From contig MNCI01028891.1 of NCBI GenBank assembly GCA_015680685.1, positions 4,122-56,833 of the forward strand: a DNA stretch of 52,712 nt, in the 5' to 3' direction. The position numbers were made by a program, and so were the translations under genes. Source of the DNA: Gnetum montanum. Its lineage: Eukaryota; Streptophyta; Gnetopsida; Gnetales; Gnetaceae. Below are positions 45,215 to 52,712 of the stretch, one piece after another. A model generated the notes under the pieces. The model was given only the letters and a program-made list of their open reading frames with translations. It did not search any database and was not told where the DNA came from. Every line of letters begins with the position of its first letter. Position 1 is the first letter of the stretch.

Positions 45215-46305
45215 CTCTCCTTCTTCTTTTGCCACTTGCTTAACTAGCCCTTGTATTTGATGGGCTTTCAATCCTAATAATTGACCTTACACATAGATTC
45301 CAAGGATCTTCCTCATTTTATTATGAAGCCCATCTATGATTTATAGAAGCTACTCTTTTTAAGAAAAACCATGGCATGGACATCTATGTAGTAGAGAATA
45401 GTATTTATCCAAGGCCACATCCAAGAATTCATGTGTTTTTTTGCTTCCATCCTTGAATTTATTTTCTTAGATTGGACACTCTCGCATATGTTTGGTATTT
45501 TAAGTTGAAAAGCTCAAGCATTGTGGAACACTGATGGATTGAATCTGGTTCCAATGATCTATACCAACTTTCAGCTTTTTCTATTAGTGTCCTAGGAAAG
45601 AGCTTAAGCTTTTTCCACTTACTTTTGATATTTTGTAAGGTATAGGCATCATGGAAGGCTTGTAAATGATGTTGTGGATTAGAATTATAGCCTCCCTTAA
45701 ATTTAGGAATGTTGCTCATGTCAAGCCATTTGATGCAACTTTCCCTTTAATGCCTATGGAATATTCTAAATGCCTCCCTAATTTGTGTCATGTCCCTAGT
45801 AGCCAACTACATTAGACATGTCATGGTAATAATCTCTATTTCTATTTGTCTGATTATGATGATCTTGTCTATGCTCACTTTTATGTCTTTAACCATGCCC
45901 TTGTGTTCTATCTCTATCTTCATCTTGACCCCTTAGTGGAGCTCTATCTTTATACCTATGTTCATCTTCATTAAAACTAGACATTGAAGGGGAAGAGAAA
46001 TATGAAGAACTGGGAGAATTACCATGGCTTCTATATCTTCCCCCACAGTCCCTTGATTTATCTTTTCTAGGTTTAGAGGAGGTCATAGGCCTTGAGGCCC
46101 TCTTTGTTCTAGGACTTACTCCATCTCCTTTAGTATTGTATGCATTAGTTGAACATAGAATTTGAGTGTAGTAAGGGTTTAAATGAGCATATGAAACCCT
46201 TGCTTAAGGTTGTTCACTCCAATTCTCTTCAGTATAGAACCTACCATTTCTCCTACTAGTGTCCTCATCATGTGATGCATTTTTGGCCCTATGTGAAGAA
46301 GACAT
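45215..46305 (-). pseudogene. Athila-like gag of the third relic, 5' portion
   Basis: A start at 46305 (MSSSHRAKNASHDEDTSRR) leads into an Arg, Ser and Asp-rich N-terminal part (open at 45889-46086) and then the gag core (open at 45459-45719): MSNIPKFKGGYN, LQAFHDAYTLQNIK, KLKLFPRTL and AESWYRSLEPDSI. It is colinear with the gag at 21431-22915 and better preserved, for example keeping KLFPRTL. The insertion of the giant element separates it from its C-terminal part at 25961-26793. Confidence 0.85.
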
Positions 46306-46417
46306 GGTTTCATTTATTAATGTGTGTGACTTAAAATATTAATATTTTCTAAAAGATAAATCATTAATACTTTTACAGTGATTTTTATAATATAACTGAT
46401 CTAGATAACTAGCACCA

Positions 46418-46435
46418 TCCCCAAAAATGGCATTA
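46418..46435 (-). other. Primer binding site, tRNA-Asp type, decayed
   Basis: On the minus strand TAATGCCATTTTTGGGGA aligns without gaps to TGGCGCCGTTGCCGGGGA. All but one difference are C-to-T or G-to-A, mostly at CpG positions of the original. It lies directly inside the LTR end at 46437. Confidence 0.65.
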
Positions 46436-46436
46436 A

Positions 46437-47300
46437 TGATGAGAAATAGGTACCGCCTATGTCAAATGATGTGAATCACAAATATTCATACACGATTCGG
46501 TCGAATTCCATGGATGGGACTAGCGTGGAATCTAGATTGTTAAGCATTGATCATAGGATGCTATCTTCCCACTTGGACTAGTGGTAGATTTGTCATGTAT
46601 GATTTATTCTAAAGTGGAACATATGATTATTGATGTTGTTATGGCCATAAACTAAACTTAATGATAATATAGAAATTAATTATTTAATCTAATTAACAAT
46701 AAGAAGATAAATTATAAACTAGCCTAAGGGAAATGAATGTGCATTCCTAGCTTGCCGCACACATCCTAAATTCACGTATCTAGTAGTAGGGTTATCAAGC
46801 ATTATTCTACTAGGCGAAGCAAGTAATAATGTTGCTAAAATTACCAAGTGAACACATGTTTATGCTGAAAACTAGTCATGCTTATTTTGTTGATTTATTT
46901 ATGTGCATGGAAATGTAAATATTAACTAAGTAAATAAAAAGTAAATTGCATTGAAAGTAAAGTTATTCTAAGTCAAAGTGCATTGGATCAATCTTGATCT
47001 TATTTCTGTTCATGGAATGTGTCCAAGTACAATGCCACTCTAATAAGACACTATACAACTGACACAAATTCACACTAAAGGCACTCACTGACTATTTTCT
47101 AAGATCATGAAACGAAACTACAAGAGTATAGCTACTAAAATGACTGAAATGTGCCCAATATGCAATGGGTGCTCACATATTTATAGGCAAAGATAGACAC
47201 TACATCAATGCATAAGTGTCAATGCATGAACACATGCTTGGACACATGCCCATCAATGAACTAGCTATTTCATTCATTGTTTCTTCTTGTTATTCACTTA
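46437..47300 (-). repeat. 5' LTR of the third gypsy relic
   Basis: On the plus strand it begins tgatgagaaatagg, matching the LTR at 23070. Shared blocks include tgaatcac (46470), cacacatcc (46758) and a TATAAAT box on the minus strand at 47179-47185. It keeps more CpG (acgattcggtcgaattcc near 46494) than its relative. The outer end is an estimate. Confidence 0.65.
47179..47185 (-). promoter_or_regulatory. TATA box of the LTR promoter
   Basis: TATAAAT on the minus strand, 748 bp from the LTR inner end. The related LTR has the same box at nearly the same distance. Confidence 0.6.
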
Positions 47301-48183
47301 TGTTTGAGAAAAAACCTATCTTAAATTGTTGGATTTTCTAATGATCTTAAAGTCCACTTTTGATTTAGAGAATTTTTTTTCTTTAGAAAATTTAGTAGCT
47401 ATGGAATTCTTAGCTCATTTTTGTGTAGGGTTTTATAGAATCTCAAGTTAAGATGATTCTAACTACAGTATCTTTTTGGCACTAGAAGGATGACCTCTAA
47501 GAAATTCATGTTATTTCTAGGATTTTCTTTTTTTTTTCATATTTTTCTAAGTCATAATAAAATGTCATGTCAAAACACTAATGTTATGTTGATTATTTTA
47601 TAATTTTTACATCTTGTCTAAAAAAATAATTTTCCTTTTTATTTCAATTTCAAACTTATTTATAGGAAAAACTGAAGCTCTGGTAACAAACTTATAAAGT
47701 CATGGTTACTGTTATGATACTTTTACAACTATGACATCATCTTTGAAGTTAGAATATTTTAAGCTTCAAAGACTCATTAATCTAAAGAGAAATCAAGGAT
47801 TCTCTAAAGGATTAAGCCAAAGGAACTATAAGACAACCTATGAGAAATGAGAGCTAGACTACTTCCTCACACCAAAGATATTCAAGCTCATGTCATAATA
47901 TAAACAAGCCAATGCTCTTCCTTCTTTATTCCATAATCCAAATCATCAACTAGATCATGGGAAAGTCAAGAAATTTATAGAATTCATCATGGGGTGAGAG
48001 AAAAATATAGGAAAGGATACATCTATGAATTGAAGAGGCTAGAATGAGAACTATCATGTATCAATCTCTTAGTCCTTACATCATTGTTAGAGGAAAAGGG
48101 GAATCATAGCCTTTGAATTAGATGTCTATCCAATAGATGAAGATGAAAAATAATCAGCTAAAGAGATTGGAAAGACTAACCTT
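47301..48183. other. Unassigned AT-rich DNA
   Basis: No frame, repeat partner or motif was recognised. A T10 run at 47528 is the only low-complexity feature of note. Confidence 0.4.
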
Positions 48184-49490
48184 TTGTCACATCATATACA
48201 TAACATTAGTGTCATAGTTACTCAAAGTTCTTCACCTAGATTTATTTTTCCCAACATGAGATCACTTAGACTTCACTTGAGTTTTATTCCTCTAGGTTGC
48301 CATTTTTATTCTCCTAACAATGTTAGCAACCCTCTTTCCTTCTTTAAATTCTTTGATCCATATTTTGGATCAACATATTCGATTTCTTAATCCTAGTCTA
48401 CCATAAATTTATTTCCATCCATTTCATTTCCTATTTCTACTACTCCATTACTATTTAGCATTTTCCAATTTGGTAGTGTACCATTATTTTTTTTAATACT
48501 TGAATGATTCTATTTTTTTAGGCATACCTACTTCTACTACATTTAGACACATTATGTACTTGCATCTTCCTTTGACATCACCACCTACCACTATAGTTCA
48601 ACCTATATGTTAATTTTCTGAAATAAATTTGTATTTGTTAGCACTACTCAATTATGCTATGCTTTATCTTCAAAGCACTAAAGAAAAATTAGCTAATCCA
48701 TTGATCATGTAAGAAAATTCTTCTATTTTCTTGGATATGGTTCTAAGTAACCATATAAGATTTATTGTTACCTTGTCATTTTTACTTAAGGAAGTTTTAC
48801 TGCCATATTTTACAAAGGACAATGGTGAAGTAGGGGATCCAATGAATCATGTGATCACATTTAGGAATATACACATGATTCTTACCTCTTACCCTCATAT
48901 TGTAGTGAGATATTTCTCTAACTCTTTTTTTGGAAGAGCTTTGGAATGATATAGATGCTTGCCTCATGGTTCTATTACCTCATTGGAATATTTGTTAGTT
49001 ACTTTTTTTAATGTTTCAAGTTCAATGTCTCTTAAAGCACTAATTTCATGTTATTCATAGCTGTCAAGCAAGTTGCAAATGAGCCTATCATCTAGTTCAT
49101 TTCTTGGTGGGTAGTGACATCAACTAAGTTACTGTATCTTTCAAAGGAATGCCATATCTGAAGTTATATTCAATGATCACATTTAGAAGAGGATGACTTA
49201 TCTGAAGCTTCATTCTCTAAACGATACTATCCTAGCTTTCAGATGCATTAAAGAAGATGCTATTCAATGCGATGATCAAGAATTCTTAACAATCTGTAAC
49301 AAAGCCAACAAGGCTGTGAAATAAGAGAAGGAACAACCAACATTTTATGATGTTTCTTCTTTTTATAATAGAAAACTAATTCTCCCTCAACTGCTTATTC
49401 TTCAAGCCAACAATGTAGATCTTAAACTAAAAAATAATAATACACCATGATACCCATGAGGTGCTCTTTGCTTCTTAACAATATTCTTAG
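48184..49490 (+). pseudogene. Gypsy gag, plus strand, degenerate
   Basis: The clearest part is 48731-49060: YFTKDNGEVGDPMNHVITF, then VVRYFSNSFFGRALE, a TGA where W is expected, YRCLPHGSITSLEYLLVTFF. This follows the retrotransposon gag pattern of GDP..H...F, F..SL.G.AL.WY..LP.GSI.S...L...F. The preceding DNA (48184-48390) is open and may be the N-terminal part. After 49060 similarity fades, with fragments such as LNDTILAFRCIKEDAIQCDD to about 49320. No protease or pol follows to 52712. The element it belongs to is not delimited. Confidence 0.6.
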
Positions 49491-51580
49491 GGATGGCCAC
49501 CTTAAGAGAAAATAAGCTTTCAATCATGTAAGAGCATGTTATCACTACATTTGACTCATAGCAATGAATCCTTTGTATAGATCAAAGGGTAACCTTGATG
49601 TATCTAAGTGGTATGACTACTAAAAGTACTACTATTATTATAAGACTTCTAGTCATGACATAGACAACTATAGGAATCTAAAGTATGACATTCAATATCA
49701 TATAGATAAGATAAGATATTAGTGGAAAGTGAACCATATAGTATGCATGTGGATAATTAGTGGTAGGAGATATTTCAAAATCCCTTAGAACCTAAAAGAA
49801 TTTTTTTAGCTTTGAAACTAGAAAATAAATCTTGTAACATTTCATCTAGGGAGCCTTAATTGATTTGTTAGAGAAAGAATAAGTTTCTAACTTATTCTAT
49901 CTTCCAATCTAGGAAGCCTTAATTCATTAGGCTACTCATTAGGTTTCTTTGTTATAGTAGGGAGCCATTCTTCATAAGGTTTGAAGCCCTTTTTATGGTC
50001 ATATGTAAATTTCTTTATATGAATAGAGTGCTAGAACATCCTTGACTAACTTAACATAATGCATTATCATCTCCTATACAAAAAAAGATTTACTTCCTTT
50101 TCCAAAACCATGAGATAACCATCTCAGCCGATATGTAGATTTTAAGTGTTTTTTCCTTCTTAGATCATGAAGCATGACCTTATTAACTTAGTGTAGAACT
50201 AGCGGATATTAAAATTGAACCTATATGTTAAACTACAGTTACATCTTCTTATAAGGACTTTGCCAATACTAAAAACTTATAGACTTGAATGATGAGTCTA
50301 TCTTTGATACTAGATTCATGGAATTACATCTTGGAGAGCTTGACATATCTACATCTAAATAAAAATCATCCCCTTTTTCTTCTTACAGAACTACTAAAAA
50401 ATTTCATCACTAACACTATAATGTTAGATGCATGAGCTTGAGATCTCTACTCCTAACAAAAAATCATCCTCTTTTTCTTCTTATAGAACTATTGAAAAGT
50501 TCATCACTAACACTATAATGTTAGGTGCATGAGATTTGAAATATCTTGTTTGTTTTTTTTGTCACTTCTCCTAGCTAATGGACATCTACTAGTACTTGTT
50601 AGATACCTTTTTTCTCATTTCATTCTTATTGTTTACTATTATCAAGTCATATCATAGTGAATCATTATAAAACATTAATATATTGCATTGTTTTCATGAC
50701 TTTCATGATACATAATTATGATTAATTGAAAATGAATATCTTACAAAATTTACAAATAGTGTGTCTCATAACATTTGACATTGTACATTGTTTGCAAATT
50801 TTATTTGCACTTAACTCTCTTCATCAACTCCCATATCTTATTCTTCATTTCTTGTAAGTGGTAGACATCTACTAGGGCTTGTTAGTATGACATTGAAATT
50901 TCATGTTAAAACTTTATTATTTTCTTTTTGCTATTTATTACTTATTGTTAGTAGGTAATGTTAAGTGATAAGTAGTTACTTAACATTAATTCATCATACC
51001 ATTTTTATAAAATTCATAATATAGTGATAATGAACAAAAAAAAAACATAAAAACTTAAACTTTTTTACCTTATAAAATTTCTATAACTTATGTATGTCAT
51101 AATATTTAACATTGCACGTTATTTTTTGGAATGTCATCTATACTTGATGTTTTACAAAGAATATATCCCTCTATGTAAAATACAAATGATGCACAAAACT
51201 AATGTTTAAATGTCATAACCTTACCTTATTTATCATTTTCAAAATATTCCTCCTATTTTTTATCAACTTGCATAGGAGTTTGTTCAATCATTGGTCCTTG
51301 GTTGCTCTCCTTAGGATCTACACAAAAAAACAAGATAAGATAGGTAGTTATTTATATTTTATCATTTCATAAGATAAAATAAACTAGCTCCTAAATGTTG
51401 ATACTTACCATGCATTTCTTTGTACATCTCCAAAATCCTTTCTTCTACCTTCTCTAAGTTTTGGTTAGCTATATCTAACATGTCAAATGCTAAACTTTGA
51501 ATCTTTGATAGAATCCTAGTTCATTTCTCTTTTTAGGTCTTTAGATCCTTGTTGCATCCAAAAATATTGATTGTTAGAAT
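49491..51580. other. Unassigned AT-rich DNA with local duplications
   Basis: No coding family was recognised. gacatctacta plus g/ttgttag text occurs at 50580 and again at 50868. The region is A/T-rich with many short homopolymers, for example A10 at 51037. Confidence 0.4.
50361..50556. repeat. 98-bp tandem duplication
   Basis: aaaaatcatcccctttttct at 50361 recurs as aaaaatcatcctctttttct at 50459. The matching continues through catcactaacactataatgt and ttaggtgcatgag. Few differences separate the two, so it is fairly recent compared with its surroundings. Confidence 0.85.
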
Positions 51581-52539
51581 ATAAACCAAGGATCTATGGT
51601 GGAAGCAGTTTCCCAACCCCAAATCCCTAGGACCTCTATGAGAGAAATGGGATTCGAGGCACCTTGACCAATTCAAAAGATTAACCTAGGACTTATAAGA
51701 TGTGAAACGTGGGAATATAAATAGATCTGAATAATGCACAGAAAATAAAATTTAATTTAAAACTAAAAACCAAAAACTTAAAACTTTATTGGAAAAGAAT
51801 AAAGAACAAGTTAGAGAAATGTGTACAAATGATGACTAGATGAGAAAAAAAGGGGGTTCAATTGTGCAAGAGTTCAAAGCCTATTATAGTTGATGTCTGC
51901 TCCATGATCTAGGTGCTAAGACACTCTTGATGCTACTAAACCTTCCTCTACTGCTACAATCTAGGATTTTCCAATTGAGTCACAATGCACCTAGATTGGG
52001 GTTCAAGAGAATGTAAGTATGGAAACTTGCAAGAGCTTTGGAGTGCTTGAGAATGCCCAAAGTGTGGAATAGAGAATTTTGTTTGAATTCTTGTAAGTGT
52101 TGAGTCTTGTCAAAAAAATGCTTCAAAATTCTAGAACCTTACTGAAAAATTGCTCAACCTTGATTAAAATTGTTGAACCTATAAATGGTGTTTGAGGTTG
52201 GCTTTTATAGGTTTTTTGGGCCATAAATGGGGCTAGAAATTGGCTATGATTTGGTTGTAAATTGGCTATTAAATGGCTACAAAATTAATGAAAATTTGAT
52301 GTAATTTTTCTGCAAATTGGCTATCAAATATAGGTGAAATGGGTACTCAAATTTAGAGGTTTACTATTCATAGTAAGTGCTTTCCCCTATGGTCATTTTT
52401 TTTACTATAAATAGTAATTGAGGCATACCTTTCATGCTAGAGATGAATCTTCCATGCTGAGATCTCCACCATGCTTGTTGAAGTGGTTGGTCAATGTTGA
52501 AGTGCATGTATTGATGAATTTTACTTTTTGTGGCTTCCA
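51581..52539. other. Unassigned region, possibly part of an LTR
   Basis: tgttagaatataaaccaagg near 51570 and two promoter-like stretches (cctataaatggtg at 52180; ctataaatag at 52405) suggest LTR-type DNA, but no partner copy or boundary is visible. 52200-52330 is made of short ggctat-aaatgg-like repeats. Confidence 0.3.
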
Positions 52540-52712
52540 CACTAAGGGATTGAATTTTCCACATTGGGGAAAAGATTCTTTCCACACTGGGGAGGGGGGA
52601 GTGGAGTGGGGTAGGGAAGAACTTTCCATGTTGAGGGGGGAAATTTTCTAGGTTGGGGAAAAATTTTCTAAGCTAAAGGGGAAAGTTTCCAAGCTGGGAG
52701 GGGGGGGGGGGG
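52540..52712. repeat. G-rich degenerate repeat ending in G14
   Basis: Short units of the form tttccacattgggg, tttccacactgggg, tttccatgttgagggggg, tttctaggttgggg and tttccaagctggg follow each other every 20-30 bp. The window ends in an uninterrupted run of 14 G. The base composition is unlike the rest of the window. Confidence 0.75.

Overview
The window looks like intergenic, heterochromatic DNA from a large-genome seed plant. Almost everything recognisable belongs to LTR retrotransposons: Ty3/gypsy elements of Athila-like and Tat/Ogre-like type, a chromovirus-like gag, and a Ty1/copia element. All are inactivated by point mutations. The premature stops are mostly TAG and TGA where the family has Gln or Arg, and CpG is scarce. 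This is what deamination of methylated C in CG and CHG contexts would leave. I found no intact host gene, rRNA, tRNA or bacterial feature. The species cannot be named from the sequence.

Layout. (A) 1-~18285, mostly minus strand: a gypsy relic reading right to left. It has a candidate 5' LTR (17123-18285), a Met-initiator-type primer site (17111-17122), a chromovirus-like gag (16237-17060), then protease, RT, RNase H and integrase of Athila-like type (9030-5479), and a decayed coiled-coil, possibly env-like frame (2450-540). A 5.8-kb copia element (10396-16231) with two LTRs, a 5-bp target duplication and only a gag is inserted in it. (B) 18286-~24330, minus strand: a second Athila-like relic (RNase H, RT, PR, gag, tRNA-Asp-type primer site, 5' LTR) that stops abruptly inside RNase H where A begins. 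(C) A third relic of B's type, minus strand, split into 25961-26793 and 45215-~47300. (D) 26799-45209, plus strand: an 18.4-kb Tat/Ogre-like element inserted in C's gag with a perfect 5-bp target duplication. It has 2.4- and 1.8-kb LTRs, gag, PR, a 5.6-kb non-coding spacer where Ogre elements carry an intron, RT, RNase H, an extra aRNH-type RNase H, and integrase. (E) 48184-~49500, plus strand: another decayed gag. (F) 49500-52712: unassigned AT-rich DNA with local duplications, ending in a G-rich repeat and a G14 run.

The most notable structures are in D and the copia element. One LTR of D carries 14 identical 43-bp units that the other LTR lacks. The PR-RT spacer of D holds about 14 diverged units of a ~190-bp repeat centred on a GACTAC...GTAGTC palindrome. 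The copia LTRs hold a cluster of decayed AAGACGTCTT palindromes, and the same core is clustered in the unrelated LTR at 17.7-18.0 kb. A perfect 105-bp inverted duplication bounded by single Ns at 39226 and 39332 is almost certainly an assembly join, so continuity of D across it is not proven.

Nesting gives a relative order of events: copia after A, D after C, and probably A after B. No element here appears able to make its own proteins.
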